Part shown: piece after piece, positions 1-9,874 of the stretch
How the letters are laid out: each line of letters starts with the position of its first letter
How positions within the stretch are numbered: the stretch's first letter is position 1
Origin: Deinococcus detaillensis
GTDB lineage: Bacteria; Deinococcota; Deinococci; Deinococcales; Deinococcaceae
Direction of reading: 5' to 3'
Assembly (NCBI RefSeq): GCF_007280555.1
Contig: NZ_VKDB01000013.1
Span: 34,748 to 98,747, forward strand
Length of the DNA stretch: 64,000 nt
Made by a program: the position numbers and the translations under genes
Notes under the pieces: model-generated
The model's input: the letters and a program-made list of their open reading frames with translations, nothing else
What the model was told of the DNA's origin: nothing
Database searches by the model: none

Positions 1-1
1 T

Positions 2-2365
2 GTTGATGTCAACCCTGCCGGTACGGCTAGGACTGTGACCACCTCTTTTGACAGCACCAAGCTCGGCGAATTCCAGGCCGTGCCGGAGTGGTTGGTCGTT
101 CGCGTCAACAGCACCCAGGTGTTCTTCCGCCGCGTTGTGGCCGATAACACTGCGCCTCAGCCTGCCCGCCCCGATTTCGAGGGTGCCAAGCAAGCCGGTT
201 CGAATGTCATCCGCAACTTCCGTGGCATTCAGAACAACAACTTTGCTCGCGGCAAGATCGACGTCTTCACCACCAACCGCGACCTTCAGGATCAGCCGTT
301 TGGTCGCGCACCGGTCACCAGCACCGTTGCCCAGTTGCGTCCTTCGGGCTTCGAGAGCATTCGCTACTTCTTGGTGCCTTCGGCACTGGTTGATGTGACT
401 CCCGGCCTGCGTGACAGCGACGGCGTGCGTCTGGCTAAAACGATTCGTTTTGCCTTCAAAGCCGGCAACCTCGGCGTCATCGCCAGTGCGCCCCAGCTCG
501 CTATCGGCGAGGCAAAAGACTTCCGCACGATCTTCAACAGCACCAAGTCCACGACTTGCACGGCGGGTGCACCAACCACCACTCCCTCGATCGCTGGCAG
601 CATCACTGCAGATCCAGCCACAACCATCGCTGCTGAAGGTAAATACCGCCTTTACGCGTTGACCCGTGACCAGATTGGCAACGAAGCGGCCAGCCCCGAG
701 TACCAAGTTGTCACCTTCGACAATGTTGGTCCCAACGTGAGCAACATTGCCGTACGTGACGTTTCCCCCTTGCCCTTCCCCTCGACCAATCCCTACAAGT
801 ACATCAGTGACGTTGCTGCTATCGGTGGCAAGGATTTGGGTCCTGACGCTGGTAAGATCACGGATGTAGGCATCGGCTTTGACCTCGGTATGCCGTTCCA
901 CGTGGATATCGGCAGCCTGAAGATTGCTGTTGGTACCAATGGTGCTCAGACTGTGAACGGCTTGCTCAACAGCATCACCATCCCGCCGACCAGCTTCGAC
1001 ACTAACCCGATTGGTGATGGCGCTCATACGGTCAATTACAACTCGTTCACCGACGCGCTGGGTAACCTGCCTCTCAACTGCGCTCCGGCCAGTGTCATTA
1101 TCGACAACACCGACCCTACGGTCACCTTCAACCGCTTCACTGCGACTGGTGTCGTCGAGAGCGGCTCGCCCCAGAGCATTGAAACCCTGGCGAGCGATGC
1201 AACCTCGGGTGTCTATGCCAACCTCCTCTTCTGGAATGACTACACCACCAAGAGCAACATTGGGCGCGAGCAAGCAAATCGCAGCCGCGACAATGGCTTC
1301 GTTGGCGCTCCGGTTGAGATCCAGCGCGTATACAAGGGCCTTGAACTGACAGCTGGCGACGGCAGTCAGCAGGGTGTGGGCAACAATGCCACTTGGAACG
1401 CGCTGTACCCCGCCGTAAGCGATCAGGGTATCCAGCCCATGAACATCAACGTTGTGGTGGTTGACCGTGCCGGTAACGCTACGGTACTGACGCGCGGCGT
1501 GCAGGTTATTCCCCGGAGCACCAACACCAACACCGGTGGCTTCGGCGGTGGCGTGGGCCTGCCCATTCCCTTCAACATCCCTTCTCTGGGTCTGTCGGAC
1601 GGCTACCGCTTTGACCGCGCCGCCAACCTGGGCCTCAACTCTGGCCGCTTCATCACGCCAGTCAATACCAACAACACCACCCTTGCTGACGCGGGTAAGC
1701 CTCTGATCTTCCCTCTCCCCGGCCAGACCTTGCCGAGCGAAGACGCAGTGTTGTCGTTGGCGGTCAACGGCACGGCCACCAATAACGGCTTTATCGTCAC
1801 GACCAGTGGTGGTACGAGCACCGGTTATGACAAGCTCAACAGCGTTACTGGGTTCGGCGGTTATGACCGTACCGACTGGGGCAAGGTACTGACCTACCTG
1901 AACTCCAAGCCCTCTACCGCGACGATCAATACCTTCCAGCTCGGTGATCCCAGCTTGGTGCGCCAGAACGGTAGTCAGGCTATCGTGTTCGACAGCAATC
2001 TGTTCCAGATTCGCGCTGACTCGCGTAACCTGAACGACGGTTTCTTCGCCAACGATAACTCCGCCTCGACCACCCCAGTCACGGTTTTGAATCCTAACAG
2101 TATCCCCACTGCGGCCCCTTGGCTCAAGCTGGGTGACCTGAGCACCGCTAATCAGTTCTACAAGGTCAACAGCGATCTGCTGAATAACTTGTTCTGGACG
2201 CGCGGTTACGATAGCAGCACCTACAGCTACCTCAACGTTGATGGGATCAATGATCCTACTGATGCGAACCAGGTTCCCCTCAAAGCCGTATATGACGAGA
2301 TCACCGGTATCGTCACTGATACCGCTGGTGCTTACAACTTCTACGGCGAGAAGACGGGCCGCTAA
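2..2365 (+). CDS. Large Ig-like repeat secreted protein, 5' end missing
   Basis: The frame is open to the left edge (it reads VDVNPAGTARTV before the first internal GTG at 35), so this is the C-terminal part, at least 787 residues, of a longer protein. The visible part is a chain of Ig-like or cadherin-like units: motifs such as VVTFDNVGPNVSNIAV and VIIDNTDPTVTFNRF mark boundaries between beta-sandwich domains, typical of bacterial surface proteins. A Gly-rich linker lies near 1540-1570, followed by a Ser/Thr/Asn-rich tail. The only cysteines I can pick out are two isolated ones. No sortase motif, S-layer homology domain or transmembrane segment is visible in this part. The gene stands alone and ends at a clear terminator. 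Function not recognised; a cell-surface or S-layer-associated role is inferred from composition only. Confidence 0.75.
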   Translation, partial: VDVNPAGTARTVTTSFDSTKLGEFQAVPEWLVVRVNSTQVFFRRVVADNTAPQPARPDFEGAKQAGSNVIRNFRGIQNNNFARGKIDVFTTNRDLQDQPFGRAPVTSTVAQLRPSGFESIRYFLVPSALVDVTPGLRDSDGVRLAKTIRFAFKAGNLGVIASAPQLAIGEAKDFRTIFNSTKSTTCTAGAPTTTPSIAGSITADPATTIAAEGKYRLYALTRDQIGNEAASPEYQVVTFDNVGPNVSNIAVRDVSPLPFPSTNPYKYISDVAAIGGKDLGPDAGKITDVGIGFDLGMPFHVDIGSLKIAVGTNGAQTVNGLLNSITIPPTSFDTNPIGDGAHTVNYNSFTDALGNLPLNCAPASVIIDNTDPTVTFNRFTATGVVESGSPQSIETLASDATSGVYANLLFWNDYTTKSNIGREQANRSRDNGFVGAPVEIQRVYKGLELTAGDGSQQGVGNNATWNALYPAVSDQGIQPMNINVVVVDRAGNATVLTRGVQVIPRSTNTNTGGFGGGVGLPIPFNIPSLGLSDGYRFDRAANLGLNSGRFITPVNTNNTTLADAGKPLIFPLPGQTLPSEDAVLSLAVNGTATNNGFIVTTSGGTSTGYDKLNSVTGFGGYDRTDWGKVLTYLNSKPSTATINTFQLGDPSLVRQNGSQAIVFDSNLFQIRADSRNLNDGFFANDNSASTTPVTVLNPNSIPTAAPWLKLGDLSTANQFYKVNSDLLNNLFWTRGYDSSTYSYLNVDGINDPTDANQVPLKAVYDEITGIVTDTAGAYNFYGEKTGR

Positions 2366-2390
2366 ACCCACTTCAGCTCCGCTCTTTTTC

Positions 2391-2417
2391 AAAGCCCCCT
2401 TCATTGGGGGTTTTTTT
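2391..2417 (+). terminator. Rho-independent terminator after the Ig-like gene
   Basis: CCCCC and GGGGG arms around a short loop, preceded by AAAG and followed by seven T. Confidence 0.85.
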
Positions 2418-2468
2418 GTGCCTTCAGTATGGTCTCGGCGAGCTGAGAGTCTTTGAGTGAGCGTCCGC

Positions 2469-2474
2469 TATCAT
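2469..2474 (+). promoter_or_regulatory. -10 element TATCAT, leaderless glmM promoter
   Basis: TATCAT overlaps the first ATG (2473) and lies 7 bases before the second ATG (2482), which decides for the second as the start. Confidence 0.6.
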
Positions 2475-2481
2475 GGCACTC

Positions 2482-3807
<1,326 letters not shown>

Positions 3808-3824
3808 GCTGAGTCTGCAATCCT

Positions 3825-5183
3825 CTATTTCGTGTCCGTTTTGAGGTACTCAAACTTCGCCCCCAGCTCCTCCAAGTGCTTGAAGAACTGCGGATAGCTT
3901 TTGCGGATGTGGTGCGCTCCGGTAATTCGCAGGGGCTTCTCGGCGCGGAGGCCCAGCAAGGTCAGCAGCATAATCATCCGGTGGTCGCCGTGCCCGTTGA
4001 CGGTGATGCCGCCCGCCAGCGACGCTGCGCCGCTGATGCTGAGGCTGTTTTCGGTTTCGCTGACACTCAGGCCCAGTTTTTCCAGCTCGCGGCGGGTGTC
4101 CGAGATACGGTCGCATTCTTTGAGGCGCAGGGTAAAGACATTTTCCCAAGTGGTGGTGCCGCCCGCAAAAGCGGCAGCGGCGCTCAGAGCCTGTACTGCG
4201 TCAGTGAAGCCGTCTCCGTCGCGGGTTACGGCACTCAGGGGTTGTCCGCCGCGCACCGTCAGGGTGTCGCCTGAACGCTCGATATCCGCGCCCATTTCGC
4301 GCAGCACGGCCACCGCCTCTTTCTCGCCTTGCAAGTCTTGCTCGCGCAAATTGCTCAGCCGCACTTCGCCAGGCAAAATCGCCGCCGCCACTAAAATCGC
4401 TGCCGATCCCGGATAATCGCCTGGCACCATGACCCGCTCGGCGCGGTAAGGCTGGTTGCCCGCGATGCGGATGCGGCTGAGGTCGGGGCTGGCCGACGCC
4501 TGAATGCCGTAGGCCGCCAAAGTATCTAGGGTCTGGCGCAGCGGGGCGCGGCTCTTGATGTCGCCGGTCAGTTTCAAGTCTAGGCCGCTGGGCAGCAGGG
4601 GAGCCAGAAACATCAGCGCTGAAGCGTACTGGCTGCTGCGCTCGGCACTGACCTCTACCATCCCGCCGCGCACCGGGCCGCTGATGGTGATAGGCAGTTT
4701 GCCCGCGTCGCTGCTGACCCCCGCGCCCAAACGGGCCAGGGCTTCGAGCAAATCGCCCTGGGGCCGCTTGCCCAGCGAGTCGGGGTAATCGGTGACAAAG
4801 GTGGTGTGGCTGGTCAGCGCTGCCGCGCCCATCAGGAAACGGGCCACTGCGCCCGCGTTGCCGGGGTTGAGGGTCACGCCCGCTTTGGGATGTGCGCCGA
4901 AACCGCGAATCACGGCGTCGTCGCCGACGAGTTCTATGCCCGCGCCCCAGTCAGCGAGGCAGCGCAACATGGCGGCAGCGTCCTCACTGGTGGCCACGCC
5001 GATGACGCGTACCGGGCCGTTGGTGGTGCTGTCGGTCAGGGCGGCGGCCAACAGGTAGCGGGTGGTGTAATTTTTGCTGGGTTGGGCGCTGAGGGTGCCG
5101 CGCAGTTCGGAGGCCGGATGCACCAGCACGTCGAAGGTGTCGGGCATTCCGTCAGCGTGGGCGTGGGGCAGGGGGGCAGTCAT
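3825..5183 (-). CDS. aroA: 3-phosphoshikimate 1-carboxyvinyltransferase (EPSP synthase)
   Basis: Sixth step of the shikimate pathway: transfers the enolpyruvyl group of PEP to shikimate-3-phosphate. 452 residues from the ATG at 5183. An upstream extension of the frame exists but would run into the neighbouring gene; a second ATG (MPDTFDV) 12 residues in is an alternative start. Diagnostic motifs: PSKNYTTR near residue 35 (substrate Lys and Arg), NAGAVARF near 109 (in place of the usual NAGTAMR), RLKECDRI and GHGDHRM in the C-terminal half. Ends convergently with glmM, 17 bases apart. Confidence 0.95.
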   Translation of the reverse strand: MTAPLPHAHADGMPDTFDVLVHPASELRGTLSAQPSKNYTTRYLLAAALTDSTTNGPVRVIGVATSEDAAAMLRCLADWGAGIELVGDDAVIRGFGAHPKAGVTLNPGNAGAVARFLMGAAALTSHTTFVTDYPDSLGKRPQGDLLEALARLGAGVSSDAGKLPITISGPVRGGMVEVSAERSSQYASALMFLAPLLPSGLDLKLTGDIKSRAPLRQTLDTLAAYGIQASASPDLSRIRIAGNQPYRAERVMVPGDYPGSAAILVAAAILPGEVRLSNLREQDLQGEKEAVAVLREMGADIERSGDTLTVRGGQPLSAVTRDGDGFTDAVQALSAAAAFAGGTTTWENVFTLRLKECDRISDTRRELEKLGLSVSETENSLSISGAASLAGGITVNGHGDHRMIMLLTLLGLRAEKPLRITGAHHIRKSYPQFFKHLEELGAKFEYLKTDTK

Positions 5184-5235
5184 GGCTTCAGGGTAGCGTT
5201 TGAGCGGCGCAGGGCTGGGCGGCTTGAGCAGACGT

Positions 5236-5820
5236 TCAAGTGGGCTTTTGCCGCTCCTCTTTGCTGAACATGGCCGCATTGAAGGCCGCCGACTGGCCCC
5301 GCGCCACCGATAGGGTTTGCCAGCCCGCGCCGCACAGGGTTTTGGTCAGGAAGATCAGTTGGTAGACGTGGCCGCTGTAATGCGCGACTTGCCGCTGACA
5401 GGCTTCCAAGACCGTGTGGGCCTCGCCGCGAATGGTGAGCGGGCGCATCAAGTCGGTGGGGGAGAGGTGGTCGACGGCGTCCAAAAAAGCGGCCCAGCCT
5501 GCGTTCCAAAGCGTCCAAAGTTCGGGAGCGCTCAGCGTCCTCTCTTCGAATTCGGCGTCGCGGTTGCGCCCAGCGCTTTCACCGTCTTGCCCTTCGCGGT
5601 AGCCGCTGCGGAGCGCTGCCCAGCGCGAGTGCATATTGCCGCTGAGATGCTGCACCAACACGGCGGCAGAATTGCCTTCTTCGACCAAAGCTATGTGCCA
5701 GTCATTGTCGCCGAGCTGCCGTAGGGCTCCTTCGCCCAGCGTTTTGAGGCCGCGCATTCGGATACGCAGATCAGTCAGATAGAGTTCGGCGAGTGGCAAG
5801 TCGGCGTCGGATTGGCTCAC
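5236..5820 (-). CDS. DinB-superfamily protein (DUF1572-like)
   Basis: 194 residues from a GTG start. The layout is that of the DinB four-helix bundle family: a first metal-type histidine in LVQHLSGNMHSRW (about residue 57) and a second pair in QVAHYSGHVYQL (about residue 146), the usual three-histidine site. Related proteins include thiol-dependent (bacillithiol) transferases, and the DinB family is much expanded in Deinococcus, but substrate cannot be told from sequence. Lies 52 bases upstream of aroA on the same strand. A TACACT -10 box sits 6 bases before the GTG, so it is probably leaderless and carries the promoter for both genes. Confidence 0.75.
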   Translation of the reverse strand: MSQSDADLPLAELYLTDLRIRMRGLKTLGEGALRQLGDNDWHIALVEEGNSAAVLVQHLSGNMHSRWAALRSGYREGQDGESAGRNRDAEFEERTLSAPELWTLWNAGWAAFLDAVDHLSPTDLMRPLTIRGEAHTVLEACQRQVAHYSGHVYQLIFLTKTLCGAGWQTLSVARGQSAAFNAAMFSKEERQKPT

Positions 5821-5826
5821 CTGTTC

Positions 5827-5832
5827 AGTGTA
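5827..5832 (-). promoter_or_regulatory. -10 element TACACT, leaderless DinB-like gene
   Basis: Minus-strand TACACT, then exactly 6 bases to the GTG start; no ribosome binding site. Confidence 0.6.
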
Positions 5833-5902
5833 GCGGCCCGTAGTGGCCAGCAGGCAGGTTGCTTTATTCTGCTCCCAACAGAACCTCCCAAGCCCCAGCC
5901 GT

Positions 5903-5908
5903 TAGAAT
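5903..5908 (+). promoter_or_regulatory. -10 element TAGAAT, leaderless nurA promoter
   Basis: TAGAAT 6 bases before the nurA ATG at 5915; no Shine-Dalgarno sequence. Confidence 0.65.
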
Positions 5909-5914
5909 GCCTTC

Positions 5915-6964
5915 ATGCAGATTCGCCTTGACCCCTGGCCAGTGGACACTTTAGACGGCCAACTCACTCTCAAACCCTTTGCCGGGTTGGTGTACGACGC
6001 CGAAACGCCGCGCTGGGCCGCTATCAATCAAAAGCCAGTGCCGGAAAGCCTGAAGCGGGTGCTGACCATTGACGGCAAACCGCGCATGGAAGCCCGCTTG
6101 TTGGTCGACGACGACGGCAAACTGAGCGTGGCGGGCTTCGGGGCTTACGTGGTGGGTGCGGTGGATTTGTGTCCGCATGGCACGCGCCAAGCCGAGCTGC
6201 TGAACGTGGAGGCCAAGCGCATTTTGGCCTACAGCGACGAAGCTGAGGGCCGGATGCCTATTTCCCGTTTCTCGCCGCGCAACCCGCACACGGGCGCATT
6301 GGAGTATCAGCCCCACAGCTTCGCCGGTTCTCAACTCGAAGGCCCCAAGAGTGCCGTGCAGCGTTTGATGCTGGCAGGCGAACAAACGCTGGCCGCTCAG
6401 CTCGCTTCGGCTTTGCCTTTAGATGAAACCGATGTCAACGCCCTAGCCGATACGCTGGTGCTGCAAGATGGCCCGGTCAGGATCGGCACGGCGGGCAGCG
6501 CGGTGGTGGGCTGCGTCAAAACCCTGCACACCGATTACCTCGGCGCTGACCGGATTGGCCTGCTGAGCGAACTCAGACCCGGCGAGCGCACCCCGATTTT
6601 GCGCTTCGCAGTGGGTGACAACGGCTTGGCGCAGTCTCAGGGCCGTGAGCAGCGCTTTACCTGGTACGTGCGGCTGTCTGAAGCTCCCTTTTATCAGCAC
6701 CCGCTGGCCGGAGTGATGCGCTTGGAGATGCACGCGCCCGAAGACACCGACTTCGTGCCCCGCGCCGTGCAAGACATTGCCAACCTGTCGGGGTCGCTGC
6801 TATGCCGCCTCGCCAGCCAGCCGCACAAAGACGCCCGCGCTCCGCAAAACTTGATTCCCACTGCCGCGCTTGAGCAGGCGATGGGGCGGGCGATGGGCAG
6901 TCTGGACTTGGTGACCCGGCGGATTAGAAGTCACTTGGCGCGGGAATTGGGGGTGGTGGCGTGA
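5915..6964 (+). CDS. nurA: DNA repair nuclease NurA
   Basis: 349 residues, close to the D. radiodurans NurA length. NurA is a metal-dependent 5'-3' exonuclease/endonuclease that works with the HerA translocase in DNA end processing. An N-terminal acidic patch ([13 protein letters not shown], about residues 62-74), an RNase H-like fold signature, and [20 protein letters not shown] near the end fit the family. Identification rests mainly on the following herA gene, which overlaps it by 4 bases (GTGA) and so is translationally coupled, as in D. radiodurans. Probably leaderless. Confidence 0.85.
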   Translation: MQIRLDPWPVDTLDGQLTLKPFAGLVYDAETPRWAAINQKPVPESLKRVLTIDGKPRMEARLLVDDDGKLSVAGFGAYVVGAVDLCPHGTRQAELLNVEAKRILAYSDEAEGRMPISRFSPRNPHTGALEYQPHSFAGSQLEGPKSAVQRLMLAGEQTLAAQLASALPLDETDVNALADTLVLQDGPVRIGTAGSAVVGCVKTLHTDYLGADRIGLLSELRPGERTPILRFAVGDNGLAQSQGREQRFTWYVRLSEAPFYQHPLAGVMRLEMHAPEDTDFVPRAVQDIANLSGSLLCRLASQPHKDARAPQNLIPTAALEQAMGRAMGSLDLVTRRIRSHLARELGVVA

Positions 6965-8823
6965 CCCGCAATCTCTCTCTAGACGGCCCCATTTCCCCCA
7001 CGCCGCCTGAACGCATCGGCATGGTGCTGGGCACTGAAGACGCTACGCCCACCATTTTCTGGTTCTCGGTGTCGCCGGGCGCGAGTGTGCAGCTCGACGA
7101 TCTGGTGGTGGTGCAGACCATGAAGCCCAACGGCCAGCCGGTTGACTTTTACGGCCTGGTGGACAATGTCCGCAAGCGGCACGAGGGCGTTACCTTCGAA
7201 TCGGACGTGGAAGACATCGTGGCCGGAGTGCTGCCCGCCTCGGTAAGTTATGCGGCGCGGGTGCTGGTGACGCGGGTCAGTCCCGAAGACTTCATTCCGC
7301 CGCAGCCCGGCGACATCGTGCAGCACGCACGCGGCAAAGCTTTAGAGATGGCCCTCAGCGCCGACAAGATGAAAGAAGCTGCCTTTCCTGCCGGGTTGCT
7401 GGCCGATGGTCAAATTCTGCCGCTCAATTTCCGCTTCATCAACGGCGAATCTGGCGGTCACATCAACATTTCCGGCATTTCGGGTGTGGCGACCAAAACC
7501 ACTTACGCGCTGTTTTTACTGCATTCTATTTTCCGCAGTGGCGTGATGGACAAAGTGGCCCTCAAGAAAAATGGGCGGCAAGCCGGGTCGGCAGGCGGCA
7601 AGGCAATTATTTTTAACGTCAAGGGCGAAGATTTGCTGTTTTTGGATAAACCCAATAACGAAGTCGTAGAAAGAGAGACTGAAGCCCGCGCCGCCAAAGG
7701 CTTGACTGCCGACCGCTACAGCTTGTTGGGCTTGCCGATGTCACCCTTCCGCGACGTGCAGTTTCTGGCCCCACCGCGTGCCGGTGCGGTCGGCGCGGCC
7801 ATCGTCCCGCACGTGGATCAACGCGCCGAGGGAGTCACGCCGTTCGTCTTTACTCTGCGCGAGTTTTGCCAGCGCCGGATGCTGCCCTACGTGTTTTCCG
7901 ACGCCGGAAGCAGCCTCAATCTGGGCTTTGTCATCGGTAATATCGAGGAAAAATTGGCCCGACTGTCGGCTGACAGTACAGGTGCGGCTCTGCTGGTTTC
8001 CGATTGGGACCCGGCGCAGTCTGAGGAGATTCCCGACGATATTCAGTTTGACGCGCTGGGCAAAGTCAGCCTCCAAACTTTCGGGCAGCTCATTTCCTAC
8101 CTCGAATACAAACTGATCGATCAAAATGACGGCGAGGGCGATCCCAAGTGGGTACTCAAGCAGTCGCCGGGTACGCTGCGTGCTTTTATCCGGCGGCTGC
8201 GCGGCGTGCAAAAGCACCTGACGCCTTTGGTGCGCGGCGACCTGACCCCCCAGCAAGCCGAGAAGTTTCGACCCAACCTGATCAGCGGCGGTTATCAGCT
8301 GAGCGTGGTGGACATTCACAACCTTTCCGGCCCGGCCCAGATGTTCGTGGTGGGCGTGATGCTGCGCGACCTCTTTGAATACAAGGAAAAAAACGGCCGC
8401 CAGGACACGGTGTTTGTGGTGCTGGACGAACTCAACAAGTACGCCCCCCGCGACGATTCCAGCCCGATTAAAGACGTCCTGCTAGACATTGCCGAGCGTG
8501 GCCGCAGCCTCGGCATCATCCTTATCGGCGCTCAGCAAACCGCCAGTGAAGTGGAGCGGCGCATCGTGTCCAACGCCGCCATCCGGGTGGTGGGCCGCCT
8601 AGACTTGGCCGAGGCCGAGCGGCCCGAGTACCGCTTCCTGCCGCAGAGCTTTCGCGCCCGCGCCGGCATCTTGCAGCCCGGCACCATGCTGGTGTCTCAG
8701 CCGGATATTCCCAACCCGGTGCTGATCAATTACCCGTTTCCGGCGTGGGCCACCCGCAGCGACGAGGTCGACGAGCATGCGGGCAGGGAAGTGGCTGAAG
8801 TCGGCGCGGACTGGCTGGACTGA
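6961..8823 (+). CDS. herA: HerA-type hexameric DNA translocase
   Basis: 620-residue FtsK/HerA-family ATPase that pumps DNA for NurA during double-strand break processing. N-terminal HAS-barrel-like region (about 15-110), then the ATPase core. The P-loop is GISGVATKT at 172-180, which lacks the classical second glycine before Lys; a deviation, but the Lys-Thr pair is present. Walker B is VFVVLDELN at 484-492, followed by a probable sensor stretch [12 protein letters not shown] and an arginine-rich segment [16 protein letters not shown]. The start GTG overlaps the nurA stop. The 3' end overlaps the following methyltransferase remnant by 47 bases. Confidence 0.9.
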   Translation: MTRNLSLDGPISPTPPERIGMVLGTEDATPTIFWFSVSPGASVQLDDLVVVQTMKPNGQPVDFYGLVDNVRKRHEGVTFESDVEDIVAGVLPASVSYAARVLVTRVSPEDFIPPQPGDIVQHARGKALEMALSADKMKEAAFPAGLLADGQILPLNFRFINGESGGHINISGISGVATKTTYALFLLHSIFRSGVMDKVALKKNGRQAGSAGGKAIIFNVKGEDLLFLDKPNNEVVERETEARAAKGLTADRYSLLGLPMSPFRDVQFLAPPRAGAVGAAIVPHVDQRAEGVTPFVFTLREFCQRRMLPYVFSDAGSSLNLGFVIGNIEEKLARLSADSTGAALLVSDWDPAQSEEIPDDIQFDALGKVSLQTFGQLISYLEYKLIDQNDGEGDPKWVLKQSPGTLRAFIRRLRGVQKHLTPLVRGDLTPQQAEKFRPNLISGGYQLSVVDIHNLSGPAQMFVVGVMLRDLFEYKEKNGRQDTVFVVLDELNKYAPRDDSSPIKDVLLDIAERGRSLGIILIGAQQTASEVERRIVSNAAIRVVGRLDLAEAERPEYRFLPQSFRARAGILQPGTMLVSQPDIPNPVLINYPFPAWATRSDEVDEHAGREVAEVGADWLD

Positions 8824-9341
8824 GGCCGAACGGGTGCTCGTCGCCGACGCTCAAAACCTCATCCGCCAAGCCGTGCAGACAGGCGAAGCGTGCGCCGATC
8901 TCAGTGCAGGCGGTGGCACCTTCGCGGCAGCACTCTCGGTTTTACTGGGGCCAAGCAGTGCGGTGCTGTCGATAAACAACGATGCCCGCGCCCTGAGTCA
9001 AATTTCAGCTGTTGTAGGCGGCGCACCCATTCAAACCCTGACAGCCAATTTCACCGCTCTGCCGCCCCTGCCCCCGCAAGACGGCCTGCTGCTCGCCCAA
9101 AGCCCAAGGCACCACGCTGGAGCGCTTGCGCGGGCTGCTGCACCCTAACGGCAAGGTGTTGATAGTGGAATACGACTTGGAGCGCGGTTCGGTGTGGGTG
9201 CCGCATCCACTTTCACTTGCCAAATTGCAAATCCTCTGCGCCGAACTCGGCTGGCCTGCGCCGCAGAAGTTGGCCGAGCACCCCCCACGGTACCAGCGAG
9301 GGATGATTTCCTCGGCTTTGATTGCATGGGTTGAGAGCTGA
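8777..9341 (+). pseudogene. Class I SAM methyltransferase-like gene, frameshifted
   Basis: The first frame (from ATG 8777) has the SAM-binding motif ADLSAGGGTFAAAL and an acidic residue at the end of strand 2 (LSINNDARAL), then loses homology after DGLLLAQ. The next frame takes over with TTLERLRGLLHPNGKVLIVEYDLE, the expected post-motif III segment, and runs to the stop at 9341. The switch needs +1 (or -2) around 9093-9107, in a run of CCCAAAGCCCAAGG. Read through, the protein would be about 187 residues, a normal small methyltransferase. Either a recent pseudogene, a sequencing error, or less likely programmed frameshifting. It overlaps the end of herA, so it was probably part of that operon. 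Confidence 0.65.
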
Positions 9342-9449
9342 GTTTGCCTTTCTTTAACAGCTCTTTGACGAGCGTTTGACGCCCCAACGGATTCAATGGT
9401 GGACGAGGCAGGCGCACCTCCACCATGCGCCCCGCTTCGGAGGTGCGCT

Positions 9450-9809
9450 ATGAGCCGAATCCTGATCCTGATCGCTGCTGTGACCCTTTCACTGACCAGC
9501 AGCGCCGACGCCTCTTACTTGTACTGGACGTCTACCTCAACCAAGGCCGAACGTATTAGCACTTGCCTGCGTTTTGCTAAAGACGGTTTCTCCGATCTGG
9601 GCTACAAGGGCATTCGGTTCACGCCGGGCGTGGAAGTGTCGGGCAGCAAGTCGGGAGTATACGTGGCCGTGACGTGTATCGGCACTCAGCCCCGCGCGAC
9701 AGCGGTGGTGATGGGAATGGGCGGCGACGGCAAGCTGGTCAACAAACTGCAAGCAGAACTGGCCCAACGGATATCCCTATATTTTTGCTTTACTGGCAAC
9801 TGTGACTGA
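9450..9809 (+). CDS. Small secreted protein of unknown function
   Basis: 119 residues from the ATG at 9450, which has a good GGAGGTG ribosome binding site 4-10 bases upstream; an earlier in-frame start at 9396 has none. A clear signal peptide (MSRILILIAAVTLSLTSSADA) precedes a mature domain of about 98 residues. Three or four cysteines (STCLRF, VTCIG, FCFTGNC) could form two disulfides. No family recognised. A 108-base gap separates it from the methyltransferase remnant and it does not obviously belong to that operon. Confidence 0.7.
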   Translation: MSRILILIAAVTLSLTSSADASYLYWTSTSTKAERISTCLRFAKDGFSDLGYKGIRFTPGVEVSGSKSGVYVAVTCIGTQPRATAVVMGMGGDGKLVNKLQAELAQRISLYFCFTGNCD

Positions 9810-9859
9810 GTGGGAGTAATTTAACGCCGCGGCTGCCATTTACCCTGCCTCTTCCCCGC

Positions 9860-9865
9860 TAGACT
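9860..9865 (+). promoter_or_regulatory. -10 element TAGACT, recG promoter
   Basis: TAGACT 9 bases before the recG ATG. The string CTAGACTGCGCT recurs exactly before the ubiD-family gene at 61879. Confidence 0.6.
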
Positions 9866-9874
9866 GCGCTTCGT

